Source: Arthrobacter sp. NicSoilB4
Lineage (GTDB): Bacteria; Actinomycetota; Actinomycetes; Actinomycetales; Micrococcaceae
DNA length: 64,000 bases
Direction: 5' to 3'
NCBI RefSeq assembly: GCF_019977335.1
Contig: NZ_AP024653.1
Location: 1,860,001 to 1,924,000, forward strand
Below are positions 36,849-44,927 of this stretch, piece after piece. Below the pieces are notes generated by a model. It saw nothing but the letters and a program-made list of their open reading frames with translations. It was not told the DNA's origin and did no database searches. The position numbers and the translations under genes are program-made. Numbering within the stretch: the stretch's first letter is position 1; each line of letters begins with the position of its first letter.

Positions 36849-36883
36849 GGAGCGCCCCGGCAATGACATCGCCGGGGCGCTCC
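36849..36883. terminator. Bidirectional hairpin between convergent genes
   Basis: Perfect 13-bp stem GGAGCGCCCCGGC / GCCGGGGCGCTCC with a nine-base loop, between the stops of SHOCT paralogue 1 and the GAP-family gene. Confidence 0.75.
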
Positions 36884-36890
36884 GGTGCGT

Positions 36891-37556
36891 TCAAAGTTGG
36901 AAAAATGCGTAGCCGGTCATCAGCACCCCAATCGTCAGCGTTGCGACCGCCGCAATCGTCTGTCCGTTCCGCTGCATCCACGAGTAGATCGCGGTCAGCG
37001 GCACTTCGGCACGCTCCGGGGAGTGCAGCCATACGGCGATCGGCACGACGACGGCTGACTGGGTGACAACGGCGTAGGCGAGGACCAGCACGGCTCCCAG
37101 GAACAACGGCGGTTCCCGCACGCTGATCACCGCACCGGCCGCGACGGCGAGCAGGATCGCCTTGGGGCGCAGGTTCAGGCCCAGGCCCAGGACAACGAAT
37201 TCCCACGGACGCGCGGATTGGAACCTCGTTTGGAGTTTTCCGACGACGGCACTGTCCGTCTGGCTTCTGCGCCAGAAAAGGTAGATGGCGTAGCCGATGA
37301 GCAAGACGCCGACCACCAGGCCAATCTGCGCCAGCAATTCGTCCTGTCTCAGTGACGGCCGGCCGGGCAGGAGTTGCAGCCCTACAGCCGACAGGCCGAC
37401 AACCACGATCGATCCGGCAACACTGCCGATCAGGAAAGGGAGCGCACCGCGTCGTGGATCGGGGGAGAGCAGGATCATGATGGTGATGCTCACAGGCACG
37501 GTGCTCATCGCCCCCGCAAGGGCGAACAGCGCCAGGCTGGTGAGCACGCTCAGCAC
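36891..37556 (-). CDS. GAP-family (Sap-like) membrane protein
   Basis: Protein of 221 residues with six predicted membrane segments, matching the GAP/Sap family: MLSVLTSLALFALAGAMSTVPVSITIMILLSP at the N-terminus in two overlapping hydrophobic stretches, WEFVVLGLGLNLRPKAILLA in the centre. Mycobacterial members help export glycolipids (sulfolipid and glycopeptidolipid). A lipid or amphiphile carrier role is therefore possible; the substrate is unknown. Confidence 0.8.
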   Translation of the reverse strand: MLSVLTSLALFALAGAMSTVPVSITIMILLSPDPRRGALPFLIGSVAGSIVVVGLSAVGLQLLPGRPSLRQDELLAQIGLVVGVLLIGYAIYLFWRRSQTDSAVVGKLQTRFQSARPWEFVVLGLGLNLRPKAILLAVAAGAVISVREPPLFLGAVLVLAYAVVTQSAVVVPIAVWLHSPERAEVPLTAIYSWMQRNGQTIAAVATLTIGVLMTGYAFFQL

Positions 37557-37595
37557 TTGGAAGTCACCCTGTCCTGGCTGGAATTCGACGGCATG

Positions 37596-38753
37596 TCATG
37601 CCTTGGGCGTGCTGCTGCCGGGGTCCGGGTTGCCGGATCCCCGCCGCGCCCGGCGTGCGCGAATCGCATCGTCTTCCTGCTTGAGCAGGGCCTCGAGGTC
37701 TTTTTTGTCACCCGTCAGGGGCCGCCACCAGGCGATGGCCGGGTCGGAGTCGAGGAGGATTGTGCGGGAGAGGAGTGTGAGGGGCACTGCAAGGACGGCT
37801 CCGACGGGTCCCAGGATGACGGCCCAGAACAGCACTGAGGCGAACGTTATCGTCTCACTGAGGGCCACCGCATTGCCAACGTACTTAGGCTGGACGATGG
37901 ACTGAATGACAGTGTTGATCCCGCCGTAGAAGACGATCACGGCCACCACCGTGGGCCACCCGCCGGTGAGGAATCCGAAGAACAGCGGCGGGACGATCGC
38001 AATGAAGTAGCCAATGTTCGGAATGAAGCTGCAGATGAAGGAGAGCAAACCCCACAGCAGTGCGCCGGGAACCTGCAGGATGGTCAGAAGGAGCCAGTTG
38101 AAAAGGCCCTGGGCTACCCCAAGGACCGTGGTGGCCACCATGTACCGGCGGACGCCGCGCCCAAAGTCGTTGAATGCGGTGACCATGTCCGGCCGGTGGT
38201 AGTTCAGATGCGTCAGCACGGCCGGCATGCGCGAGCCATCCACCCCCATGAGGATCAGCATCGTCAGGATGACCACAAGGCTGCCCACGATGCTCGTGAT
38301 GTTTCCCAGGACTCCGCCAATGAAGCTGATCAGGCGGCCGGGAGTGAACCCCTGCAGAAAAGCCTGGGTCTGCTCAGGGCCAAACCCCACAGATTCCAGC
38401 AACGCGGTGAGGGAGGCGCCAAGTTGAGCGAGCTGCGGCGCATACTGCGGCAACAAAGCCGAGAACTGGGCGAGCGAGGCAACGAGTATCGCGGCGAAGG
38501 CCGTCAGCAGCCCAAAAACTGCCGCGATGGTTGTCCCAGTAGCGATTCCCCGAGGCACTCCGCGCCCCTGCATCCAGCGCCGCAAGGGATGGACGCAGAG
38601 CGTGAGGACAAACGCAAAGAAGACGGGGATGACAATTCCCCGCATGGCAGCCAGGCCGAAAGCCACGACAGCCGCACATGCCAAAGTGAGCAGGATGATC
38701 GCCGAGCGGGGGAGGACGGGACGTGGAGAAGGTTCCGCTGGTTCCGGACCCAT
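37596..38753 (-). CDS. AI-2E (PerM) family transporter
   Basis: Protein of 385 residues with eight predicted membrane segments. Family marks: VLTLCVHPLRRWMQGRGVPRG near residue 45, GLLSFICSFIPNIGYFIAIVPP near 245 and QPKYVGNAVALSETITFASVLFW near 300. Despite the name, most members have unknown cargo (ions, autoinducer or toxic solutes). No TCACCC box is seen upstream. The C-terminus is basic and cytoplasmic. Confidence 0.88.
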   Translation of the reverse strand: MGPEPAEPSPRPVLPRSAIILLTLACAAVVAFGLAAMRGIVIPVFFAFVLTLCVHPLRRWMQGRGVPRGIATGTTIAAVFGLLTAFAAILVASLAQFSALLPQYAPQLAQLGASLTALLESVGFGPEQTQAFLQGFTPGRLISFIGGVLGNITSIVGSLVVILTMLILMGVDGSRMPAVLTHLNYHRPDMVTAFNDFGRGVRRYMVATTVLGVAQGLFNWLLLTILQVPGALLWGLLSFICSFIPNIGYFIAIVPPLFFGFLTGGWPTVVAVIVFYGGINTVIQSIVQPKYVGNAVALSETITFASVLFWAVILGPVGAVLAVPLTLLSRTILLDSDPAIAWWRPLTGDKKDLEALLKQEDDAIRARRARRGSGNPDPGSSTPKA

Positions 38754-38940
38754 TGAGCCCTCCTTCGTTCGCCTTGGAATCAGTCTAGAGACGCGGGGCC
38801 CTTCATAGCAGGGACCGCATGGCGCACTCCGATCCCGGCCGGCGCAGCCGGGCAGCCGATTGGAGATCGCCGGTCAACGGGTAATCAGTCATTGGGACGA
38901 CCTCCTGGCTCGGCATCACCCGTGGGCGTGTCGTACGTCT

Positions 38941-39327
38941 TCAGCTTGTGACACTGTCCTTGATTCGTTGGAACTCGTCAGGAGTGATGGTGCCCGCGTC
39001 GAGAAGGGCCTTGGCTTTGGCGATTTCCTCAGTGGGGCTCGCGGTTGCGACACTGCGGATATAGGAATCGGCTTCCGCCTGGTCCCGCTTGGCCCGCTCC
39101 ACGGACCGCTGGGCCATGCCCTTGCCGCGGGCCACCATGTACACCAACAGTGTCAGGAAGGGCACGAACGCCAGGAAGACGATCCAGACGGCCTTCCACC
39201 AGCCGTTCAGGTCTTTGTCGCGGAAGACGTCGGAAATGACGATGAACAACGCGTACAGGAAGGCGAAGAATGCGTACACGATGAAAAACCACCAGAAGAT
39301 GTCCCAGAAGTTTTCCCAGAAACTCAT
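38941..39327 (-). CDS. PLDc_N-SHOCT small membrane protein, paralogue 2
   Basis: 128 residues: MSFWENFWDIFWWFF, two membrane segments (about 10-35 and 48-70), linker helix, and SHOCT motif EEIAKAKALLDAGTITPDEFQRIK. The leader before the ATG (complement of 39328-39352) contains CACATCAATCGAAAGTAGGG, matching the leaders of paralogues 1 and 4. It lies 92 bases after the lipoprotein gene on the same strand and may share its promoter at 39962-40006. Confidence 0.82.
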   Translation of the reverse strand: MSFWENFWDIFWWFFIVYAFFAFLYALFIVISDVFRDKDLNGWWKAVWIVFLAFVPFLTLLVYMVARGKGMAQRSVERAKRDQAEADSYIRSVATASPTEEIAKAKALLDAGTITPDEFQRIKDSVTS

Positions 39328-39419
39328 TCGGATCCCTACTTTCGATTGATGTGGCATTGTCCGTGAACGCAGCCTCGGGCCGGAGCGAGGTCAACTGCCG
39401 GCCCGGGGAAACATGGAAA

Positions 39420-39902
39420 TTAGCACTTGACCTCAGTGGCGAGGTCGCTCAATGCGGCCTGGACGTTTGCCGCTTCGTCCCGCAGGGAGTCGACGGCTGC
39501 GGTGAGGGTGGCGTCGTCGGGAATATCGTCTACGGCGGCAGAGAACTGTTCTTCGGCCGACTTGACGGCGTCCACCCGGGCTTGAGCCGCGCTCCCTGTT
39601 GCGCTGACAAGATCGTTATAGGTCTTCACCACCTGGTCCCGTGCCGAGCGGACCTGCTCCAACGTGGACCCCGGCTTGAGGGTGTCCTTGAAACCTGTCA
39701 GCGCCTGCGCAAAGGCGTCGGCGGCGGCGCAGGCCGGAGAGACGGTCTGCTGCGGGCTGGATGTACTGGCTGGCGGGCTTGAGGTACCCGCTGGCGGGCT
39801 TGACGTGCCCGCTGGCGGGCTTGGCGTGCTGCAGCCAGCCAGCAGCACGAGCGCCGCAAAGAGCGGCAGCAACCAAGCCAGGACTCGTCGTGGCCTCGAC
39901 AT
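39420..39902 (-). CDS. Small lipoprotein with PPAGTSS repeats
   Basis: Protein of 160 residues. Residues 1-24 form a signal with lipobox LLAGC. A linker of PPAGTSS / PPAGTSS / PPASTSS repeats, encoded by 21-bp DNA repeats, leads to a helical domain (about 60-160) with a Cys at each end (PACAAADAF and TEVKC) that could form a disulfide. The ATG at 39902 has GAGGGGA upstream. Unknown function; the helical domain resembles other actinobacterial lipoproteins of unknown role. Confidence 0.78.
   Translation of the reverse strand: MSRPRRVLAWLLPLFAALVLLAGCSTPSPPAGTSSPPAGTSSPPASTSSPQQTVSPACAAADAFAQALTGFKDTLKPGSTLEQVRSARDQVVKTYNDLVSATGSAAQARVDAVKSAEEQFSAAVDDIPDDATLTAAVDSLRDEAANVQAALSDLATEVKC
39770..39832. 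repeat. 21-bp tandem repeat inside the lipoprotein gene
   Basis: Three units beginning CTGGCGGGCTTG (39770, 39791, 39812), with a degenerate fourth just before. Each encodes one heptapeptide of the surface linker, so copy-number change would alter linker length without a frameshift. Confidence 0.8.
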
Positions 39903-39961
39903 GGGATGTCCCCTCTCAGATGGGCATTCGCCCGGCAGCCCTGTCACTGCCAGCTAAGTCC

Positions 39962-40006
39962 ATCGTTGGCCTCGAGCCGCGCGTACACCTCACCCGCCGG
40001 GGGTGA
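39962..40006 (-). promoter_or_regulatory. TCACCC-N5-GGGTGA box with -10, reading toward the lipoprotein
   Basis: Perfect arms TCACCC/GGGTGA (39990-40006). On the minus strand AACGAT lies 22 bases downstream (39967-39962) and the lipoprotein start is 60 bases further. No -10 is found at that distance on the plus strand, so the box is assigned to the minus-strand unit. Confidence 0.6.
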
Positions 40007-40193
40007 TACGGGTTAGGCGGAAGACCCCACCGCACACTCAATCGACGGATCCGGGAGCGTTGCGGAGGACTGTTCCGGAGAGCGGCAATTTGTGGGACGA
40101 TGCGGGCACAGGCAGCCGGGTAGGGGTTCGAAATTCTCTGCCCCGCCGCAATTTGTGTGCGATCCCGGTCCGTGGCGGCGGAAAGGAACAGTC

Positions 40194-40571
40194 ATGACGT
40201 TTTGGGACTTCTTTTGGCTGATGATGTCGTTTCTGCTTTATGTTTCGTACCTTGTGGTGCTTTTCCTCATCGTCAAAGACATTTTCTCGGATTCGACGCG
40301 TGCCGGATGGAGCAAGGCTGTCTGGGTGTTGGTCCTCTTAGTCGTCCCGGTCTTCGGCGGCCTTGCGTATTTGATTGCCTTCGGGCAGTCCATGTCACTT
40401 CGGCAGGCTGCGCGGAACGATGTGGCGAAGGAAGACTTTGACGACGATGTCCGGCGGACTGCCGGAACCAACCCGGCCGAGCAGATCGCCCAGGCCAAGA
40501 CCCTGATGGACGACGGCGCCTTGTCGGCCGAGGAATTCGCCGCGCTGAAACAACGCGTGCTTGGCCAGTAA
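40194..40571 (+). CDS. PLDc_N-SHOCT small membrane protein, divergent paralogue 3
   Basis: 125 residues: MTFWDFFWLMMSFLLYVSYLV, two membrane segments (about 7-27 and 42-62), then a helix and SHOCT motif EQIAQAKTLMDDGALSAEEFAALK. Same architecture as paralogues 1, 2 and 4 but clearly more diverged. GGAAAGGA precedes the ATG. A 23-bp tandem duplication spans its stop codon. Its own promoter was not recognised. Confidence 0.8.
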   Translation: MTFWDFFWLMMSFLLYVSYLVVLFLIVKDIFSDSTRAGWSKAVWVLVLLVVPVFGGLAYLIAFGQSMSLRQAARNDVAKEDFDDDVRRTAGTNPAEQIAQAKTLMDDGALSAEEFAALKQRVLGQ

Positions 40572-40608
40572 GAGTTGCCGCGGAGGGCCAGTAAGAGTTG
40601 CCGCGGAG
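40563..40608. repeat. Perfect 23-bp tandem duplication across a stop codon
   Basis: Two head-to-tail copies beginning GGCCAGTAAGAGTTGCCG at 40563 and 40586. The first copy holds the last codons and TAA stop of SHOCT paralogue 3. The second ends four bases before the next TCACCC box. Confidence 0.9.
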
Positions 40609-40611
40609 GTT

Positions 40612-40656
40612 TCACCCGCGGGAGGTGATGCGCCAGCCTTGTGCCGGTGGTGGAAT
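40612..40656 (+). promoter_or_regulatory. TCACCC-N5-GGGTGA box with -10, upstream of the amidotransferase
   Basis: TCACCCGCGGGAGGTGA (40612-40628, one arm mismatch), 22 bases, then TGGAAT (40651-40656). The gene starts 38 bases after the hexamer, so the leader is short. Confidence 0.62.
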
Positions 40657-40693
40657 CGTGCTGGAAATCCGCCCCCGATCTGAAGGAGACGAC

Positions 40694-41524
40694 ATGTGCC
40701 GTTGGCTAGCGTATTCAGGTTCGCCCGTGCGATTGGATGACCTCCTCTACAAACCCGCCAACTCCCTCGTCATGCAGAGCAAACATGCACGCATGGGAGT
40801 TGAGACCACCAACGGTGATGGGTTCGGCGTCGGCTGGTACGGTGCCGCGCCGGTTCCCGGGGTGTTCCACAGCACGGAGCCTGCCTGGCACGACCGCAAC
40901 CTGCGCGAGCTCGCAGGGCATGCCTCGTCCGGCCGCGTGTTCGCACATATCCGTGCCACGACCGGCACCGCCGTTCAGCAGACGAACTGCCACCCGTTCC
41001 GCCACGGGCAGTGGCTCTGGATGCACAACGGGGTCCTCGCGGAATTTCCAAAAGTGAAGCGTGACTTGGCCATAGCCGTCGAGCCCAGCCTCTACCCGGA
41101 GATCGAAGGATCAACCGACTCGGAAATGTTCTTCTACCTCGCCCTGACCTTCGGCCTGGAGCGGGACCCTCGCGCGGCGGTCGCTGAAGCGGTGGGATTC
41201 ATCGAAGACGCCGGTCGGCGCCACGGCATCGAGCATCCGATCCAGATGACCGTAGCAACTACCGACGGCGACACCACCTGGGCGTTCCGCTACTCCAGCG
41301 AGCGCAACTCCCGGTCACTTTTCCACAGCGCCGACATCGCAACGCTCCGCGAACAGTACCCGGACAACCCCATACTCCACGAGCTCGCGGACGACGCGCG
41401 GTTGGTGGTGTCCGAACCGCTGGGGGACCTCCGCGGGGCATGGCAGGAGGTACCGGAAGCCACGTGCGTCGTTGTGCACGGCGGAGGTCAGGAACTGTAC
41501 CCGTTTGCGCCTGCAGCTTCCTAA
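40694..41524 (+). CDS. Class II glutamine amidotransferase
   Basis: Protein of 276 residues with the Ntn-type nucleophile Cys2 (MCRWLAY; Met1 must be removed). Other family features: NGDGFGVGWYG (about 38-48), HIRATTG (about 88-94) and NCHPFRHGQWLWMHNG (about 98-113), the glutamine pocket. It resembles YafJ/EgtC-like amidohydrolases. No egtB/egtD genes are near, so an ergothioneine role is not supported. AAGGAGA precedes the ATG. Reaction partner unknown. Confidence 0.88.
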   Translation: MCRWLAYSGSPVRLDDLLYKPANSLVMQSKHARMGVETTNGDGFGVGWYGAAPVPGVFHSTEPAWHDRNLRELAGHASSGRVFAHIRATTGTAVQQTNCHPFRHGQWLWMHNGVLAEFPKVKRDLAIAVEPSLYPEIEGSTDSEMFFYLALTFGLERDPRAAVAEAVGFIEDAGRRHGIEHPIQMTVATTDGDTTWAFRYSSERNSRSLFHSADIATLREQYPDNPILHELADDARLVVSEPLGDLRGAWQEVPEATCVVVHGGGQELYPFAPAAS

Positions 41525-41567
41525 CGCTGCTGCAGCAAAAGGCATCCCACGGCGGCGGAGAGTCAGG

Positions 41568-41613
41568 TCACTCGGCCCGGATGAGGCGCCACGCCGCAGT
41601 GGAAGCACAGGAT
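41568..41613 (+). promoter_or_regulatory. TCACCC-N5-GGGTGA box with -10, upstream of DUF6325 protein 1
   Basis: TCACTCGGCCCGGATGA (41568-41584, one mismatch in each arm), 23 bases, then CAGGAT (41608-41613), 57 bases before the gene. The weakest of the seven but with the same spacing. Confidence 0.5.
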
Positions 41614-41670
41614 GGGACTGCGGCGGTCCGTCGGATCGCCTGAACCCAATCAGAAACGGAGGTCATCAGC

Positions 41671-42132
41671 ATGGCTGATTCATTGGATGAACTGGGGCCG
41701 GTTGACTGGCTCGTTGTGGAGTTCCCCGGGCCCAACTTCGGTGAAGGCCAGATCGCCCCGTTCCTGGACGACTTGGTCAAGCGTGAGCTCATCAGGGTCC
41801 TCGACATGGTTTTCCTGAGGAAGGCTGAGGACGGCACACTCGAGACGGCGGAGATCTCCGACCTCGACGAGAGCCAGCTCGGCGAGGTGCGCATGGCCGA
41901 GGCCGAACTGGCCATGGTGCTCTCGGAGCAGGACGTCATGGACCTGGCCGAGACGATCGCGCCCGGCCACTCCGCCGCGGTCCTCGTCTGGGAGAACCAG
42001 TGGGCTGCCCCGTTCGGGGCGGCCGTCCGCAAGGCCGGCGGGCAGCTCGTGGCGAGCGGCCGGATCCCGACCCAGGCCGTCATCGCCGCCTTCCAGGCGG
42101 ACTCAGACGCCGAAGCCCAAACGCAGGAATGA
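41671..42132 (+). CDS. DUF6325 family protein 1
   Basis: Acidic soluble protein of 153 residues. The N-terminal GPVDWLVVEFPGPNFGEGQIAPFL and C-terminal LVWENQWAAPFGAAVRKAGGQLVASGRIP match the DUF6325 pattern (a DUF1269-like duplicated ferredoxin-type fold). Homologous to the protein at 44251-44679. Probably cotranscribed with the small Arg/Asp-rich protein 15 bases downstream. No known function. Confidence 0.8.
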   Translation: MADSLDELGPVDWLVVEFPGPNFGEGQIAPFLDDLVKRELIRVLDMVFLRKAEDGTLETAEISDLDESQLGEVRMAEAELAMVLSEQDVMDLAETIAPGHSAAVLVWENQWAAPFGAAVRKAGGQLVASGRIPTQAVIAAFQADSDAEAQTQE

Positions 42133-42147
42133 AGAAAGGAGCCTGAT

Positions 42148-42303
42148 ATGCCACTGGCAGCACGACGCAGGCGCAGGACCGCAGCCGCCGTGGGCGGGGC
42201 GATTGTCGTCGCCCACGGGATTAACCGTCGAGGCGACCGCCGTGAGGACCGGAGGGACGACCGCGGTGACCGCCGCGACGACCGCCGCGATCGCCGAGAC
42301 TGA
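42148..42303 (+). CDS. Small Arg/Asp-rich protein (51 residues)
   Basis: Short gene with RBS AAGGAG seven bases before its ATG, following DUF6325 protein 1. The product starts MPLAARRRRRTAAAVGGAIVVAHG, a basic start and short hydrophobic stretch, and ends in an RRDDRGDRRDDRRDRRD tail of alternating charge. The companion gene of the other DUF6325 protein (44001-44222) has a similar MPFARAGRPG start, so a DUF6325-plus-small-partner pair may be a conserved unit. Function unknown. Confidence 0.6.
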   Translation: MPLAARRRRRTAAAVGGAIVVAHGINRRGDRREDRRDDRGDRRDDRRDRRD

Positions 42304-42391
42304 CACGCAGTTCAAGACCACGGAGCCGGCTACCGGCACACGCAGGTGCGCATGACCCTTCCGGGGCCATGCGCACCTTTGTATACCCCGC

Positions 42392-43822
42392 TTATGGCAG
42401 TGGGAGAGTTGGATTCGATACCTCCGGCGGTGGACTTCCGGCCACGGGCACTTCAGGCGGACTGCCCGGCGCGGGCCCTCCGGCATGTTCAGCGGCGACG
42501 GCGGGCCGGCACAGCAACTCGATCAGGAGGATCGCCAGTCCGGCAAGGATGGCCGTCCAGATGGCGACGGCCGCCGTCGGGTACTGCCAGAGGATGAGAA
42601 CGAGAATGGCGACGCCGATGACGGCGGCCTCCAGGATCCGGCGGTAACGGGCCAGCCAGTGCTGCCACGGCCTGGGTTGCCCGGCGCCGACCTTTCCGGT
42701 CACGTAGTCGCCTGCCCGTGCCAGTCCTTGCCGGACGGCCTCCGCCGGGCGCGAATGGCCCGTAAGGAAGGCGGCGACGGCCATCAGCAGACCCACAACG
42801 AAGACAAACCGCACGCCGGTCCGGAGAGGCACCAGGAGGGTATCCACAAGGCTTTGGGCCGCCGAGGGGGAGACGGTGGCAGACGGGATTGAGCCGAGGA
42901 AGATGTCCAGGCCGATGGTGAGCGCGAGGGCCAGTAGAGCCATGGCTACCGCTATCCCCAACCCGACACGGCTCGTCGTACGCCGCCTCCAGCCCCGTGG
43001 CGCCACCGCGATGGCTCCGATGGCGCTCAGCACCGTCATCCACGCCAGGATGGGGGCAGTCCGGTCCAGCGTTCTGATGGCATCCGTTGCCCTGACGAGT
43101 TCGGGGGACTGGAGCAGGGTGATCTGTGCGTTGACTTCCGGAATTCTGGCCGCGATTTCCACGCCTTGATCGACAAGGAGGGTCTTGACCCGGGCGATGA
43201 TTTCCTTCGTGGAGATTGAGACTGTGCCGCTCTCGTCGATGGTCACGGTTCCGCCCGTGTTTCCGGTTGCGAGGTTGACGATACTCTGGTGCGCTACGCG
43301 GTTGACCTGCGTCCAGAGATCCTGGAACTGCGGGCTGGCGACGAATCTGGACACGGCGGTATGGATCAGCGACTTCGTCTGCTCGGCAATGGCGGGTGCC
43401 AGCCCGGAGATAACGGCGGCCACGCGTGGTGCGACTTTGCTCAGTTCGGTCATCGCGTCGCGGGTGATGCCCTCGACGTCGACAGCTTCGGTGATCTGGG
43501 TGGTGACCTTATTGGAGATCTCCGCCTGGATGGCGGGGTCCGAGGCCAAAGGCGCGACAGTGGCCACATAGCGGTCAGTGTCGAGCAGCTCGCTGCGCAG
43601 GTACAGGGCCGGCACGGTGGCGAACGCGAGAACGGCGGTCAGAACCACCAGGACGACGGCGATAATCCGTCGGGCGATCCCCGATCCGCGGCCTGGGGGG
43701 GTCGGTCCAGTTGAGCTGGCGCGGTCCTTTTCGAGCTGAAGGCGGGCGACCTCGGCACGTAGCCTGAGGATTTCTGCCTGCTCCGGGCTGCCGGCGCTGT
43801 TTGCGTCATCATGAAGTGTCAT
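42392..43822 (-). CDS. Large membrane protein with extracytoplasmic helical domain
   Basis: Protein of 476 residues, not assigned to a function. A short coiled coil (about 14-36) precedes TM1 (about 50-72), then an extracytoplasmic helical domain of about 180 residues (LRSELLDTDRYVATVAPLASDP onward). Four or five membrane segments follow (about 255-275, 285-310, 335-355 and 390-430), and a Pro-rich tail. Similar proteins occur in many actinobacteria as integral membrane protein. It is convergent with the DUF6325/small-protein operon. Confidence 0.75.
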   Translation of the reverse strand: MTLHDDANSAGSPEQAEILRLRAEVARLQLEKDRASSTGPTPPGRGSGIARRIIAVVLVVLTAVLAFATVPALYLRSELLDTDRYVATVAPLASDPAIQAEISNKVTTQITEAVDVEGITRDAMTELSKVAPRVAAVISGLAPAIAEQTKSLIHTAVSRFVASPQFQDLWTQVNRVAHQSIVNLATGNTGGTVTIDESGTVSISTKEIIARVKTLLVDQGVEIAARIPEVNAQITLLQSPELVRATDAIRTLDRTAPILAWMTVLSAIGAIAVAPRGWRRRTTSRVGLGIAVAMALLALALTIGLDIFLGSIPSATVSPSAAQSLVDTLLVPLRTGVRFVFVVGLLMAVAAFLTGHSRPAEAVRQGLARAGDYVTGKVGAGQPRPWQHWLARYRRILEAAVIGVAILVLILWQYPTAAVAIWTAILAGLAILLIELLCRPAVAAEHAGGPAPGSPPEVPVAGSPPPEVSNPTLPLP

Positions 43823-44000
43823 GGGAGTTCGCCGCCTAGGTAACTTCTCGCCGCAAGGGTTCGATTTGTCGAGCCCGGGGGCCCGGATCAGGGGGCAATG
43901 CCTTCAGTGTGTGGACGGCGACACGACTGCTCCATCGCTTCACGGGAACCACCTCCAACGTCTGGGTTCGGTTAAGGGTGTCTGGCTTCGCAGGCTGGGG

Positions 44001-44222
44001 TCACATCAGAAGCCTGGATTTCGCCGCGGTGAACTCCGCCTCGGTGAGCATTCCGGTGCTGCGCAAGTCGGCGAGGCGCGAGAGTTGGTCCGCCAGCTCT
44101 CTTCCGCCCGCCGGCGTGGGAACGGCCGGTCGTGGAGCGTCCCGGGCCGGAGTGCCCCGGAGCGCGGCAGTCCGGGCAATGGTTCCAAGCAACCCTGGCC
44201 TCCCGGCTCTGGCAAATGGCAT
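44001..44222 (-). CDS. Small SHOCT-domain protein
   Basis: 73 residues. Start MPFARAGRPGLLGTIARTAALRG, a basic amphipathic region, a Pro-rich linker, then a SHOCT motif (LADQLSRLADLRSTGMLTEAEFTAAKSRLL), which in SHOCT proteins mediates oligomerisation or partner binding. It follows DUF6325 protein 2 by 28 bases in the same direction and is probably its partner. AAAGGAA lies before the ATG. Confidence 0.75.
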   Translation of the reverse strand: MPFARAGRPGLLGTIARTAALRGTPARDAPRPAVPTPAGGRELADQLSRLADLRSTGMLTEAEFTAAKSRLLM

Positions 44223-44250
44223 GAGGGGTTCCTTTGCGGGTGTGTCACGG

Positions 44251-44679
44251 TCAAATTGCTGTCACGCCATCGGCTTCGAGCGCCAGGACCGCTTCTTCGT
44301 CCGGGATCCTGGCCTGCAGGGCCGTCACACCCCCCGAGCGGCGCACTTCCTCTGACAATCGGTGCGCCCAGCGGTGTTCGACGACGGCGACCAGCGCCAT
44401 CTGGCTGTTTCCAATTGTCTCCGCCGCCCACCCGATGTCGGCGTCGCTAAGCAGCGTCATCGGCCGGGCATCACGGATCATTGCAGACCATGCGGCGGGC
44501 AGGCTGTCGTGCAGGTCGCGGACCTGCATCACCCCCGCCTGATCCTTGGTGACCAGGACCAGATCTGCCAGGGCAATGGCCCCTGACTTCACCGTTTCAC
44601 TGAATGCCTTGATCACGTTCGCGTCGATGGCCGGTTTCGGGAAGGCGCAGATAATCACTTCCAAGGGGCCGATCTTCAT
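44251..44679 (-). CDS. DUF6325 family protein 2
   Basis: 142 residues with the same layout as DUF6325 protein 1: GPLEVIICAFPKPAIDANVIKAF at the start, a middle LSDADIGWAAETIGNSQMALVAVVEHRWAHRL, and a C-terminal GVTALQARIPDEEAV. The ATG at 44679 has AGGAG seven bases upstream; an in-frame start at 44724 lies in the predicted -10. Operon with the SHOCT protein downstream, under the box at 44758-44774. Confidence 0.78.
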   Translation of the reverse strand: MKIGPLEVIICAFPKPAIDANVIKAFSETVKSGAIALADLVLVTKDQAGVMQVRDLHDSLPAAWSAMIRDARPMTLLSDADIGWAAETIGNSQMALVAVVEHRWAHRLSEEVRRSGGVTALQARIPDEEAVLALEADGVTAI

Positions 44680-44729
44680 GGAAAACTCCTGTTCGCGCGT
44701 CGTGGAGTCCTGCAGTCGTGACAATCCCT

Positions 44730-44774
44730 ATTGTCCGCAAGGGCCACGCGCCCTGCCCCACCCGCCCGGGGTGA
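44730..44774 (-). promoter_or_regulatory. TCACCC-N5-GGGTGA box with -10, upstream of DUF6325 protein 2
   Basis: On the minus strand TCACCCCGGGCGGGTGG (44774-44758, one arm mismatch), 22 bases, then GACAAT (44735-44730), the best -10 of the set. The gene starts 51 bases after the hexamer. Confidence 0.65.
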
Positions 44775-44927
44775 TCTGTTGCCGTCGCAAGGAACCCAAC
44801 TTGCGGGGAGCGAGGGCTGTGCGTCTTCCGGTGAGACTCATTCGCTGGAGGCGCCAGCCTTCCGGGCGTTCAACGCGTGGCTGTTCCACGGGGAGTTGCC
44901 GGTGCCGACGGTCCCAGCGATGCATCA

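Noticed and set aside
38916..38932. Additional TCACCC box (TCACCCGTGGGCGTGTC)
   Set aside because: Only the left arm matches; the right arm differs at most positions.
39990..40034. Use of the 39990 box as the promoter of SHOCT paralogue 3 (plus strand)
   Set aside because: No -10-like hexamer lies 22 or 23 bases downstream on the plus strand, whereas AACGAT does on the minus strand.
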